Below, piece after piece: positions 24,304 through 32,921 of a stretch of 42,028 bases of DNA. A program made the translations under genes and the position numbers. The notes under the pieces are model-generated. The model saw only the letters and a program-made list of their open reading frames with translations, did no database searches and was not told the origin of the DNA. The stretch lies in the NCBI GenBank assembly GCA_005223085.1, contig NJBP01000011.1, positions 1 to 42,028 of the forward strand. The letters run 5' to 3'. This stretch comes from Candidatus Aerophobetes bacterium Ae_b3b. Lineage in GTDB: Bacteria; Aerophobota; Aerophobia; Aerophobales; AE-B3A. Numbering within the stretch: the stretch's first letter is position 1; the number at the start of each line of letters is the position of its first letter.

Positions 24304-25029
24304 TCATGAGGGGAAAGTTAATTTTTTAAGCATAGGCAATAGCTCAGGGAGCCGATTAATTTTGTAGTCAGGGTGAAAAGACCTGTGGTTAGACCGCTTT
24401 TTTCTTTGATTAATCCAGATGCTGAGCATGCCAGCAAGTTTTGCTCCCGCGATATCGGTCTCCAGTAGATCTCCTACGTGAATAGTCTCTTTTGGCTGAA
24501 CTTTTAGTAGCTTTAAGGCTTGGTTAAACATGAGTGAGTTGGGTTTATTGTATCCCACTTCATCAGAAAAGACGGTGCAGTCAAAAAATTTCAGGACTCC
24601 CAGGGACTGCAAGATTTTTCTTAAGATTCTGCCAGGCGCAAAGCCCGAATCAGACACCAAACCCAGGGGGTATTTTTGGTATAGTGATTCTAAGGTGAAT
24701 TTTACTCCATCTAGCAGGCTAGGAGGATCTTTAAGAATGACCTCTTCAAAATCTCTGACAATGGCTAATTTTGGGCCTTGCTTTATTTCTATGCCCAGTT
24801 TCTTTAAAATCATTTCTACTCTTTCCTTTACTGAAATAAAACGATATTGCCCCGCTGAATCTGGACGCCAGAGACCCTGAATAGAGAAATATACCTGCCT
24901 GATGACTTTTTCATCTGGAGAGGCATTTTGTTTATCTAATAACTCCACCAGGTGTTCAATCCGCAAAGAAGTATAATCTTTCACACAAATTAAGGTATTC
25001 CATAAGTCAAATGTAATTGCCTTTATCAT
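24304..25029 (-). CDS. HAD-superfamily hydrolase
   Basis: A 241-residue protein with HAD motif I ITFDLWNTL (nucleophile Asp8, but Trp at the +2 position where many phosphatases have a second Asp), motif II GLVSDSG, the motif III lysine in GYNKPNSLMF and motif IV HVGDLLETDIAGA. The start is set at ATG 25029 (GGGAG upstream); a longer frame starts at 25116, which is upstream of the likely transcription start. Substrate unknown; the missing second Asp suggests a dehalogenase-like or slow phosphatase activity. First gene of a two-gene unit with the YdjM-type protein. Confidence 0.85.
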   Translation of the reverse strand: MIKAITFDLWNTLICVKDYTSLRIEHLVELLDKQNASPDEKVIRQVYFSIQGLWRPDSAGQYRFISVKERVEMILKKLGIEIKQGPKLAIVRDFEEVILKDPPSLLDGVKFTLESLYQKYPLGLVSDSGFAPGRILRKILQSLGVLKFFDCTVFSDEVGYNKPNSLMFNQALKLLKVQPKETIHVGDLLETDIAGAKLAGMLSIWINQRKKRSNHRSFHPDYKINRLPELLPMLKKLTFPS

Positions 25030-25106
25030 TTTTCTCCCTATCATTGGTTGATGGTCTAATCCTGGTGACCTCTGGTTAGCCTGCAGGTCCCGGGGGTGTG
25101 GAGATA

Positions 25107-25134
25107 AAAATATCAAAATGGCCTAAGATGTCAA
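25107..25134 (-). promoter_or_regulatory. Promoter of the HAD/YdjM-type unit
   Basis: On the minus strand TTGACA (25134-25129) and TATTTT (25112-25107) are 16 bases apart, giving a start near 25100 and a leader of about 70 bases. Confidence 0.6.
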
Positions 25135-25190
25135 ATCCACTGTAAACTTCCTTATTCTTACCACATGTTGTATCATTGATCGAATTTTAC

Positions 25191-25219
25191 TTGACTTATA
25201 GCTTTCAACACAATATCAT
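25191..25219 (+). promoter_or_regulatory. Promoter of the MpsC-family gene
   Basis: TTGACT (25191-25196) and TATCAT (25214-25219) are 17 bases apart, about 70 bases before the start codon. Confidence 0.5.
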
Positions 25220-25293
25220 TATTACCACAAAAGGGGACAAGGCGGGAAATGTCTCAGGGAGGGGGTAGTAAAAAATAGTGCTTAGGAGTTCCT

Positions 25294-25686
25294 ATGGTGA
25301 TAGATAGGACTAAGGGACAAGTTGAAGCCCAAATCAGCGAGGCGATAATAAAGTTTGAAAAAGAATATATGGGAAGAGGTCCCATGGAGGCCAAGACCTA
25401 TATCATAAAAGATATGGTTTTTGTCCGACTTAAAGGGGTTCTTACGCCAGCTGAAAAACAGCTAGCCAAGAGCGCTGAAGGCGCTGACTTAATAAAAAGA
25501 ACACGCGTTCAATTATTAGAAGGTGCAAAGTTTTTATTAGAAAATATTATTTCTGATATTACCGCTTGTCAGGTAAAAAGCCTGCATACAGATATAAGCA
25601 CAAAAACTGGTGAGAGAATTATCATTTTCACATTAGACCGAAACTTAGAAGACAAATTCAAAACCGAGCAAACCAAGGAAAAATAG
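25294..25686 (+). CDS. DUF2294 / MpsC-family protein
   Basis: A 130-residue soluble protein: GQVEAQISEAIIKFEKEYMGRGP, TYIIKDMVFVRLKGVLTPAEKQLAK and the long helix LLEGAKFLLENIISDITACQV, ending in a strand IIIFTLDRN. This is the DUF2294 pattern, annotated as part of a Na+-translocating membrane-potential-generating (Mps) system in staphylococci. No MpsA or MpsB partner is present here, so that role is not supported locally. ATG preceded by TAGGAG. It stands before the PEPCK gene, with a promoter starting right at its stop codon. Confidence 0.8.
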   Translation: MVIDRTKGQVEAQISEAIIKFEKEYMGRGPMEAKTYIIKDMVFVRLKGVLTPAEKQLAKSAEGADLIKRTRVQLLEGAKFLLENIISDITACQVKSLHTDISTKTGERIIIFTLDRNLEDKFKTEQTKEK

Positions 25687-25714
25687 TTGACTAAATTCTT
25701 TTTTGTTGTAGAAT
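25687..25714 (+). promoter_or_regulatory. Promoter of the PEPCK leader
   Basis: TTGACT (25687-25692, overlapping the preceding stop codon) and TAGAAT (25709-25714) are 16 bases apart. Transcription would start near 25721, giving a leader of about 160 bases. Confidence 0.6.
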
Positions 25715-25740
25715 GCAGTTACTAAAAATAATATCCTGGA

Positions 25741-25845
25741 AGACTGGGCAAGGACCCCGAATGCTCGGGGTTGTGGCAAAGTAAGCCGACATCAAGCTTT
25801 CTAGTCCTCTTGAAAGAGGGCGGAAGGGCATGTTGGCTTTTTTGT
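25741..25845 (+). promoter_or_regulatory. Structured leader with terminator before the PEPCK gene (candidate riboswitch or attenuator)
   Basis: Between the promoter and the PEPCK ribosome site are: a hairpin ACCCCGA-ATGC-TCGGGGT (25754-25771); then a stem AAGCCGACAT (25783-25792) with ATGTTGGCTT (25830-25839) followed by a T-rich run, a classic terminator; and inside it a stem CCTCTT-GA-AAGAGG (25806-25819). The terminator would stop transcription before PEPCK unless the RNA refolds or a factor acts. The string GGCAAGG...GTGGCAAAG around the first hairpin recalls class I cyclic-di-GMP (GEMM) aptamers only loosely. I cannot assign it to a known class. Confidence 0.65.
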
Positions 25846-25882
25846 TTTATAGCTATTTTCACGAAAAAAGGAGGGAGCTCTA

Positions 25883-27754
25883 ATGGAAGAAAAACATGTT
25901 GAATTACTTAAGACAAAGTGCGATGAAGAAAACTATAAAAAACTGATGGAATTGAATAATCCAGTACTTCATAATTTTATTGCAAAATATGTGGAGCTTT
26001 GTAACCCTCTATCTGTCTTTGTACGTACCGATTCTCTGGAGGATACCAGGTATATAAGAGACAAAGCCAGAAAATTGGAAGAGGAAACTCAGCTTCTTAT
26101 AGATGGTCACACGGTTCATTTCGACGGTTACTTTGACCAGGCAAGAGATAAAGAAAATACAAAATTTCTGGTAACCAAAGACTTAAGCTTAGGTCCTGAT
26201 ATTAATTCAATAGATAGGCAAGTCGGCTTAGTGGAAATCCAGGATTTATTGAAAAGTATTATGGATGGAAAAGAGATGTTTATTTTGTTTCTTTGTTTAG
26301 GACCCATAAATTCGGATTTTTCTATCTATGCTGTGCAGATTACAGATTCTTGTTATGTAGCCCATTCAGAAGATATTCTTTTTAGACCTGCTTACCAAGT
26401 ATTTAAAAGAAAAGGGCCTGATATAGAATTTTTTAAATATGTCCACTCTGCAGGAGAGTTAGAAGGAAATGTAAGTAAAAATATAGATAAACGAAGGGTT
26501 TATATAGATTTTGCGGAAAATATAGTTTACAGTGTTAATACTCAATATGCAGGAAATACAGTGGGACTAAAGAAGTTATCTTTAAGACTGGCTATAAGAA
26601 AGGCAGATAAGGAAGGCTGGCTTGCCGAACATATGTTTGTTATGGGAGTCTATGGACCTGATGAGAGGAAGACTCATTTTACCGGCGCCTTCCCCAGTTT
26701 TTGTGGTAAGACCTCCACTTGTATGGTAAGAGGTGAGAATATCCTAGGAGATGATATTGCTTATTTAAGAAAAAGAAGGGGGAAGGTATTTGCGGTAAAT
26801 GTAGAAAGGGGAATATTTGGAATAATCAAAGATGTAAATCCAGAAGACGATCCTTTGATTTGGGAAATATTGACTACTCCAGGCGAGGTTATTTTTTCTA
26901 ATATCTTAGTTAAAGATGGAGTTCCTTACTGGCAAGGTGATGGAAGACTGCCGCCTGATGAAGGGATAAATTTTTCTGCCAGGTGGTTTAAAGATAAAAT
27001 TGATGAAAAAGGTAGCCCCATTCCTTATGCTCATCCCAATGCAAGATACACTATTAGATTGGGAAGCTTAAAAAACCGTGACCCTCAATTAGAAGACCCA
27101 GAAGGTGTTGTAGTTAAAGGAATAATCTATGGGGGAAGAGATTCGGACACCTGGCCACCTGTATTTGAAAGCTTTGATTGGGTGCATGGTGTGATAACCA
27201 TAGCCTCTTCTTTAGAATCAGAAACCACTGCTGCTACTTTAGGAAAAGGCGGTGTGAGAAAATTTAATCTTATGGCAAATTTGGACTTTTTATCTCTACC
27301 TATCGGGAAATATATTCAGAACCATTTAGATTTTGTAAAAGATTTAGAGAAACCTCCCCTTATCTTTGGAGTAAACTATTTTCTGAAAGGCCAAAATAGT
27401 AATTATCTAACAGGAATGCAGTATAAGCGTGTCTGGCTTAAGTGGATGGAGCTGAGAGTTCATAATGATATAGAAGCAATCAAAACACCCATAGGATTTT
27501 TTCCAAGATACCAGGACCTTAAAAAATTATTTAAAGAGGTTCTTAATAAGGATTACCCTGAGGAAGATTACCGTAAACAATTCACCTTAAGAATTCCCGA
27601 GAATATTGCAAAGATTGAAAGGATTGTAGAAATTTATAAGACAAAAGTAACAGATTCCCCTGACATTTTCTTTAAGCTTCTTCAGGAACAGAAACAATGG
27701 CTAGAAAAAATAAAAGTTCAATATGGAGATTATGTTGCTCCTACTCTATTTTAG
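25883..27754 (+). CDS. pckG: Phosphoenolpyruvate carboxykinase (GTP)
   Basis: A 623-residue enzyme interconverting oxaloacetate plus GTP with PEP, CO2 and GDP, at the gluconeogenic/anaplerotic node. Visible are YAGNTVGLKKLSLRLAI (about 222-238), the nucleotide P-loop with the hyperreactive cysteine FPSFCGKTS (271-278), and the metal-site GDDIAYLR (289-296), all of the GTP-dependent family. The wording of these blocks recalls archaeal (Thermococcus-type) PEPCKs more than classical bacterial ones; that is an impression, not an alignment. The gene is AT-rich. ATG preceded by AAGGAGGGAG. A regulated leader precedes it. Confidence 0.93.
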   Translation: MEEKHVELLKTKCDEENYKKLMELNNPVLHNFIAKYVELCNPLSVFVRTDSLEDTRYIRDKARKLEEETQLLIDGHTVHFDGYFDQARDKENTKFLVTKDLSLGPDINSIDRQVGLVEIQDLLKSIMDGKEMFILFLCLGPINSDFSIYAVQITDSCYVAHSEDILFRPAYQVFKRKGPDIEFFKYVHSAGELEGNVSKNIDKRRVYIDFAENIVYSVNTQYAGNTVGLKKLSLRLAIRKADKEGWLAEHMFVMGVYGPDERKTHFTGAFPSFCGKTSTCMVRGENILGDDIAYLRKRRGKVFAVNVERGIFGIIKDVNPEDDPLIWEILTTPGEVIFSNILVKDGVPYWQGDGRLPPDEGINFSARWFKDKIDEKGSPIPYAHPNARYTIRLGSLKNRDPQLEDPEGVVVKGIIYGGRDSDTWPPVFESFDWVHGVITIASSLESETTAATLGKGGVRKFNLMANLDFLSLPIGKYIQNHLDFVKDLEKPPLIFGVNYFLKGQNSNYLTGMQYKRVWLKWMELRVHNDIEAIKTPIGFFPRYQDLKKLFKEVLNKDYPEEDYRKQFTLRIPENIAKIERIVEIYKTKVTDSPDIFFKLLQEQKQWLEKIKVQYGDYVAPTLF

Positions 27755-27801
27755 AAAGCAATGACTATGCTCAGATATTCTTATAAGGAAGGTAGTTAAT
27801 T

Positions 27802-27955
27802 ATGGTAAGTCAGCCCAGTTTCGAGGTAGAGACGGGTGAGCGTATCAAGATTTTTAATATCATTTGATACCAAGAACACTCCTTATATCCAAACAGATAT
27901 TTTAATTATTGGAAGTGGCGTGGCTGGACTTCGAGTACAATCTCTCTACGATTAA
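27802..27955 (+). pseudogene. FAD-flavoprotein N-terminal remnant (L-aspartate oxidase-like)
   Basis: ATG 27802 reads SQPSFEVETGERIKIFN, then a one-base shift near 27865, then DTKNTPYIQTDILIIGSGVA, GLRVQSLYD and a stop. The GSGVAG motif in ILIIGSGVAGL is the ADP-binding N terminus of NadB/succinate dehydrogenase-type flavoproteins. Only about 50 codons survive, so the gene is a dead stub; the rest was deleted. Confidence 0.6.
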
Positions 27956-28014
27956 ACTAAAGCAAAAAGAGAAATTAACCTGAAAAATGAAGGTGGGTAA
28001 TAAGGAGGATTCAG

Positions 28015-29217
28015 ATGGATTGGAAAATGTCTATATCAAAAAGGGTAAATCTAATCAGCTCTTCACCAACTCTGGCTATAACTGCTAGGGCGAAACAGAT
28101 GAAGCAAGAGGGAATCGATGTTATCGGGTTTGGAGCAGGTGAACCAGATTTTGATACGCCCGCCCATATTAAAGAGGCAGCTAAAAAGGCAATAGATTCT
28201 GGTTTTACTAAATACACTCCAGCCTCAGGGATGAAAGAATTAAAAGAGGCGATTTGCAGGAAATTTGAAAATGATAATAATCTTGATTATTCTCCTGAGG
28301 AAATCATTGTCTCTTGCGGAGCAAAACATTCAATCTTTAATGCAATTCTCACCCTGTGTAATGAGGACGACGAGGTAATTTTACCTTCGCCTTACTGGGT
28401 AAGTTACCCTGAAATGATTAAGGTCGCAGGTGCAAAGCCTGTAATCTTAAAGGCAACTCAAGAAAATAACTTTAAGATTACCCCCCAGCAGTTGCAAGAG
28501 ACGATTACTCCAAAGACAAAACTATTAATTTTGAATTCTCCCTCTAACCCTACAGGTATGGTTTACACAAAGGATGAACTTTCATCTATCAGCAACACCT
28601 TAACAGAGAAGGGTATCTTTTGTATCTCAGATGAGATCTACGAAAAGATTATCTATGATAGTCAAGCGCATATAAGTATCGCCTCTTTAGCTCCAGAGAT
28701 AAAGAAATTGACCATTGTCGTAAATGGCGTCTCCAAATCTTATTCAATGACCGGCTGGCGGATAGGCTATGCTGCTGGTCCTAAGGAAATCATCCAGGCA
28801 ATGTCTAATCTGCAGAGCCATTCAACTTCCAATCCTACCTCGATTTCTCAGAAGGCGGCTTTGGCTGCTTTAGAAGGGCCTCAAGAGCCTTTATGTAATA
28901 TGGTAGCCGAATTTGTCAAAAGAAGGGATTACATTGTGGAGAGGTTAAACTCTATAAAGGAAATTTCGTGTCTGAAGCCGCGAGGTGCCTTTTATGTTTT
29001 TCCTGAGGTATCGCAGATTATTGGAAGAATCTTCAAAGGTAAGATAATAAAAGATTCAGTTTTTCTTGCCGAGATTTTATTAGATGAGGCTAATGTGGCC
29101 GCAGTGCCAGGCTCGGTTTTTGGCGCAGATGAATATCTTCGACTTTCTTACGCCACCTCTATGAAAAATATTTCTAAAGGGCTGCAACGCATAGAAGGAC
29201 TAATAAACAAATTATAA
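28015..29217 (+). CDS. Class I aminotransferase (aspartate aminotransferase type)
   Basis: A 400-residue PLP enzyme with GAGEPDFDTPAHI, the substrate/PLP segment SCGAKHSIFNAI, NSPSNPTGMVY, SDEIYEKIIY and the PLP-lysine block SKSYSMTGWRIGY, ending with YLRLSYATS carrying the carboxylate-binding arginine. This matches subgroup I-beta aspartate aminotransferases. ATG 28015 has AAGGAGG six bases upstream. Its last six bases overlap the convergent GH38 gene. It pairs functionally with PEPCK by supplying or using oxaloacetate. Confidence 0.93.
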   Translation: MDWKMSISKRVNLISSSPTLAITARAKQMKQEGIDVIGFGAGEPDFDTPAHIKEAAKKAIDSGFTKYTPASGMKELKEAICRKFENDNNLDYSPEEIIVSCGAKHSIFNAILTLCNEDDEVILPSPYWVSYPEMIKVAGAKPVILKATQENNFKITPQQLQETITPKTKLLILNSPSNPTGMVYTKDELSSISNTLTEKGIFCISDEIYEKIIYDSQAHISIASLAPEIKKLTIVVNGVSKSYSMTGWRIGYAAGPKEIIQAMSNLQSHSTSNPTSISQKAALAALEGPQEPLCNMVAEFVKRRDYIVERLNSIKEISCLKPRGAFYVFPEVSQIIGRIFKGKIIKDSVFLAEILLDEANVAAVPGSVFGADEYLRLSYATSMKNISKGLQRIEGLINKL

Positions 29218-31911
29218 TTCCATCTCTAGGAGGCTCTTTTTAAACACCAGGTGTAGAGTGATAATTTCAAATCCTTTGACGGTGACCTTTACCATGTTTG
29301 CTGGCTGGATCTCGAGTCTCTCCTGCCTTCTCTCATTCAGTCCCGCGAGGTATGCCTCTTTCAAGGGAAGGAAAAAGGATAGGCTCCCTTCCATGGTCTG
29401 CGGGACGGTGTTATAGAGCCTCAGGATAACGGCTTCTCCCTCTTCTGCTTTCTTTAAAGCAGAAAGGATGAGGCTTTCTGGCTTAATTTCCACCAGGGAC
29501 ATTTTGCCGGGCAGTTTCCCCTCATGACTTTCGGTTTGCCAACATCTCATGGGAGTATTAAAGCCCTCTGCTTCCATAAATGTTCTAGCCCTCTGCCAAT
29601 CACTCCCGTGAGGAATAAGAGAGTAATGGAAAGTATGGGTTCCCAGACACTGTGCTCCCGGAGTGGGAAAGGGCCATCCGGCATGACCCTTTCGAGTGAG
29701 AAGACCATCCTGTGATAGCCAGCCCACGCATCTCAATAAAGTCAGAGCAATAATAGATCGCTTGTCTTCCTCTACTATTTCGTATTCCGGAAGTCCCTGG
29801 TTAGCTATGGTAAGTCCAAAATCTCCATTATTTATGTCCACAAAGTTTTGCTGCGGGTTAATTCCAGAGGATTTTTCCATCCATTCTTTTGCTTCTGGGG
29901 GCGATATTTTTCGACTTATCACTTGAAAATGAGCCTCGGCATACGATGTATCAGTCTCTATCTCAGTGGGGAACGTAACCCTCAGGCGATGATCTTTTGC
30001 CTTATTTTCAATGACGGTTCTCACATCAACCCTTTTTACCCCGGGATAAAGTGAAACATAGCTGGTAATGGGACAATCTACGGTCTTGGACGATCTTTTC
30101 TTTCTGTCCTTGCTCAAAGATTCGGGAAGTTCAAAGTGGATCTTAATCCTCAAGGTAGATCTTACAGAGTTGAAAGCCTCCCATTTTATCTGTGATTTCG
30201 CCTCAACACTGGATATTAGCAGGTCCTCACAAGGTGGTGAGTAGGTATATTCATCTCCGGCATCTCCTCCATCCACAAAGAGGTTACAGTTCTGATAGCT
30301 TATTTTTGTCTCTTTATCGTATATATCGAGAGTCCCGCTCTTCAAGTTTGGAGTGACTTTGAGGTACTCATTTTCCAGCTTAAGCTCCTCAGGCTTTTTT
30401 TCTTTTTCTTTCTCATAACCCGGTTTTATGCGGTAGGTTCGGTAGCCCAATCCCGGTACATCGCGGGCCAATAGACTCAGATGATAACTGGTAGTCCGGT
30501 ACACCTGCGGAAGATCATCAGAGGTATACTTTATTTTCTCTACCCTCTCCGCCTTTTCTATGACAGACGGAATCTCTTTATTTTCCTCATCATACATCCT
30601 GAGTAGGGTAGGAAGAGGAGTTACCTTTTCTTTTTCCCTAATTTCTATCAATCGTCCGGCTTGCCAGTCGACCCTTCTTGTTAGCTCAGAATTGAGTTCC
30701 ACCGTTGCTTCTACTAAGTCAGTCCTTTTGTTGGGGAGGGGGTTAAAGATCACCAAATTCACCTCATTATTAGTCGTGTCAATGCTGGCCGCCAGATAAT
30801 TGATGGCCTGGCTATAAAGCCCTTCTCCCACCTGTTGAGCCTTTTTGAATCTGGTAATCATCTCCTCATGAATTTCATCAAGGCCACATCCACAGATGCT
30901 GTCATGAGCATGATTTTTTAAAAGATACCGCCAGGCATGCCAGATTAAGGAGGAAGGATAAGGCTTTCCAGCTAGATAAGCAAGAGTAGAGAAAGGTTCC
31001 ACCCATTTTTCAAGTAAAATCTGGACTCTTTTGTTCCATTGCTTTAGATACATTCTGGAAGAAAGAGTTCCGGTAAGAATAATAGTTCTTTCCCCGGATC
31101 TCCACTCTTTGCGGTAAATGGGAAGCTCATAAACCTTTTCTCTTAATTCCTTAAAGAAGATAGGCAGGGTGGAATGCACGAGCAGCGCCGAATCCATTTT
31201 TTTATTGACCTCTCTAATAAGGCGGGGAAGTTCCGGCTGGGGTTCTAGATGATCGCAGCCATTCATAAGGAGAAGTAGATTGGTGGTAGCAAGGGGAGAA
31301 AGTTTTTCTACCATCGAATTGATTCTGCGCCTCGAATCATCCACCTCGGAGGGAAGAGCTGCTCCGGTACAGTATCCAAAAGGTAAATGAACGGTTAGTA
31401 CCTTTGAACCATTCGGAGCCTGCCAGATAAACTCGGTTTTTTTTACCTCCTTTCCCACTCCTCGCCAGATCACCGCAGTTTCTATGCCAAAACCTTTTAG
31501 TAGTTGAGGCATCTGAGCTATGTGTCCGAAAGAATCAGGAAGGTATCCCACTTCCATTTTTCCTCCGAATTCCCGGCAGATCTTATCACCCAGGAGTAGA
31601 TTTCTTACATAGGATTCTGCGCTGACCAGGAATTCATCGGGGAGGATATACCAGGGACCGATGAGAAGTCGTCCTTTAGCGATAAGCTTCTTCAGTCTTC
31701 CCTTATTTTCGGGCTTAATCTTCAGATAATCCTCCAAGACCACAGTTTGCCCATCCAGCATGAAATAATGATAGTCGGGATCTTTTTCCAGAACATCAAG
31801 AAGATGGTCCACCAGGTCAACCAATTTTATTCGGTACTCTTCTAGAGTAAGATACCATTCTCTATCCCAGTGAGTATGAGACACAATGTGAATCCGCTTT
31901 TTGTCGGTCAT
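29212..31911 (-). CDS. GH38 alpha-mannosidase-type glycoside hydrolase
   Basis: An 899-residue cytosolic protein (no signal peptide). The zinc-binding HTHWDREWY lies at 12-20, the nucleophile is Asp126 in YLPDSFGHIAQMPQ, and GCGLDEIHEEM supplies a later metal/substrate histidine. The C-terminal beta-sandwich domains follow. It retains a covalent intermediate and cleaves alpha-mannosides or, as in MngB-type enzymes, mannosylglycerate. It lies after the sugar importer on the same strand (197 bases after the second permease gene), so it probably acts on the imported oligosaccharide or glycoside. Confidence 0.92.
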   Translation of the reverse strand: MTDKKRIHIVSHTHWDREWYLTLEEYRIKLVDLVDHLLDVLEKDPDYHYFMLDGQTVVLEDYLKIKPENKGRLKKLIAKGRLLIGPWYILPDEFLVSAESYVRNLLLGDKICREFGGKMEVGYLPDSFGHIAQMPQLLKGFGIETAVIWRGVGKEVKKTEFIWQAPNGSKVLTVHLPFGYCTGAALPSEVDDSRRRINSMVEKLSPLATTNLLLLMNGCDHLEPQPELPRLIREVNKKMDSALLVHSTLPIFFKELREKVYELPIYRKEWRSGERTIILTGTLSSRMYLKQWNKRVQILLEKWVEPFSTLAYLAGKPYPSSLIWHAWRYLLKNHAHDSICGCGLDEIHEEMITRFKKAQQVGEGLYSQAINYLAASIDTTNNEVNLVIFNPLPNKRTDLVEATVELNSELTRRVDWQAGRLIEIREKEKVTPLPTLLRMYDEENKEIPSVIEKAERVEKIKYTSDDLPQVYRTTSYHLSLLARDVPGLGYRTYRIKPGYEKEKEKKPEELKLENEYLKVTPNLKSGTLDIYDKETKISYQNCNLFVDGGDAGDEYTYSPPCEDLLISSVEAKSQIKWEAFNSVRSTLRIKIHFELPESLSKDRKKRSSKTVDCPITSYVSLYPGVKRVDVRTVIENKAKDHRLRVTFPTEIETDTSYAEAHFQVISRKISPPEAKEWMEKSSGINPQQNFVDINNGDFGLTIANQGLPEYEIVEEDKRSIIALTLLRCVGWLSQDGLLTRKGHAGWPFPTPGAQCLGTHTFHYSLIPHGSDWQRARTFMEAEGFNTPMRCWQTESHEGKLPGKMSLVEIKPESLILSALKKAEEGEAVILRLYNTVPQTMEGSLSFFLPLKEAYLAGLNERRQERLEIQPANMVKVTVKGFEIITLHLVFKKSLLEMEL

Positions 31912-32107
31912 GGGAAACTCCCCTCATCTTATTAGTAATAAGAACTGAATAGTTAGCTTCTGTAAGGTATTTTCTGGCCTTCATCACTTCTCCCTTAAGT
32001 CTTTGCAATCTTTCGATTTGGAGAAGCAAACTATTTCCTTAATTTGAGCCAGGCTTATGGCATCCAGTAGGGGTTTAGAAGGCAAGTGGTAAACAATCTT
32101 CCCAAAT
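31912..32107. other. Spacer between permease and GH38 genes
   Basis: On the minus strand a start-less frame reads RDEFGKIVYHLPSKPLLDA and LAQIKEIVCFSKSKDCKDL, then shifts to VMKARKYLTEANYSVLITN. It looks protein-like but has no start codon and I do not recognise it. It may be a small decayed gene inside the operon. No terminator is seen. Confidence 0.3.
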
Positions 32108-32917
32108 TCATCCCTTTACGTATCCCACCATACCTTTTACCAAATTTTTCTGGATTAAAATGTACATCAATATCGGTGGTATGGCATACAATAAGGACAT
32201 AGATGATAAAAGCCCATAATTAACCACCCCGTATTCTCCATAGGTAGTGAAAATTCCCACCGACAACGGCATCAACTCTATCTTGCGTAGTAGAATAAGC
32301 GGGATCAGAAATTCACCCCAGGCAAACATGAATGTCATAAACCATGCCACAGCTAAACCAGGCCCACATTGAGGAAGAACTATCCGAAAAATCGATTTCC
32401 ATCTACTACAACCATCGATCCATGATGCTTCCTCAAAGACGGTCGGAATTGTGTCATAAAAACCTTTTAGGAGTAAAAGCGCAAAAGGGATATTAAGAAC
32501 ACTGAGAGTTAAAATCACGCTCAAATACGTGTTTACTAGATTAAGTTTTATAAAGATTAAATATATGGGGAGCATAAAGGAAGATACAGGTACAGTTCTC
32601 AAAAATACAAGTCCGTACAGTAAAATATTTGCTCCAAAAAACCTCACCCTGGAAAACGGATATGCCGCCATAGTAGAGAGAAAGAGCACCAGAGTGGCAG
32701 TTGAACCGGCGATGAGCAGACTGTTTAATGTCCAATGTAACGGACGTCCGGAGAAGGTTCGACCAAAGTTTTCCATGGTCATTCTGCTTGGTATTTTCGC
32801 AGCCGGACTAGCGGCCGGATTCACAGAAGCGAGGACCAGCCAAGTTAAAGGTATAAGCGCAAACAGAAACACTATTATTAAAGGAATATGGATAGCCACA
32901 GTTTTGGAATACCTCAT
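32108..32917 (-). CDS. Sugar ABC transporter permease (MalG type)
   Basis: A 269-residue inner-membrane protein with about six transmembrane helices and the EAA-loop EEASWIDGCSRWKSIFRIVLPQ. The start MRYSKTVAIHIPLIIVFLFALIPLTW and the C-terminal run are typical of CUT1-family MalG-like permeases. It begins four bases after the stop codon of the MalF-type permease. No transporter ATPase gene is in the operon. Confidence 0.93.
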   Translation of the reverse strand: MRYSKTVAIHIPLIIVFLFALIPLTWLVLASVNPAASPAAKIPSRMTMENFGRTFSGRPLHWTLNSLLIAGSTATLVLFLSTMAAYPFSRVRFFGANILLYGLVFLRTVPVSSFMLPIYLIFIKLNLVNTYLSVILTLSVLNIPFALLLLKGFYDTIPTVFEEASWIDGCSRWKSIFRIVLPQCGPGLAVAWFMTFMFAWGEFLIPLILLRKIELMPLSVGIFTTYGEYGVVNYGLLSSMSLLYAIPPILMYILIQKNLVKGMVGYVKG

Positions 32918-32921
32918 TTAT

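Noticed and set aside
25030-25116. Longer N terminus of the HAD gene
   Set aside because: The proposed transcription start near 25100 lies after it, and the HAD motif begins at the ATG 25029 with its own ribosome site.
25741-25845. Cyclic-di-GMP (GEMM) riboswitch before PEPCK
   Set aside because: Only short strings resemble it; the second stem and tetraloop receptor are not visible. Kept as an unassigned leader.
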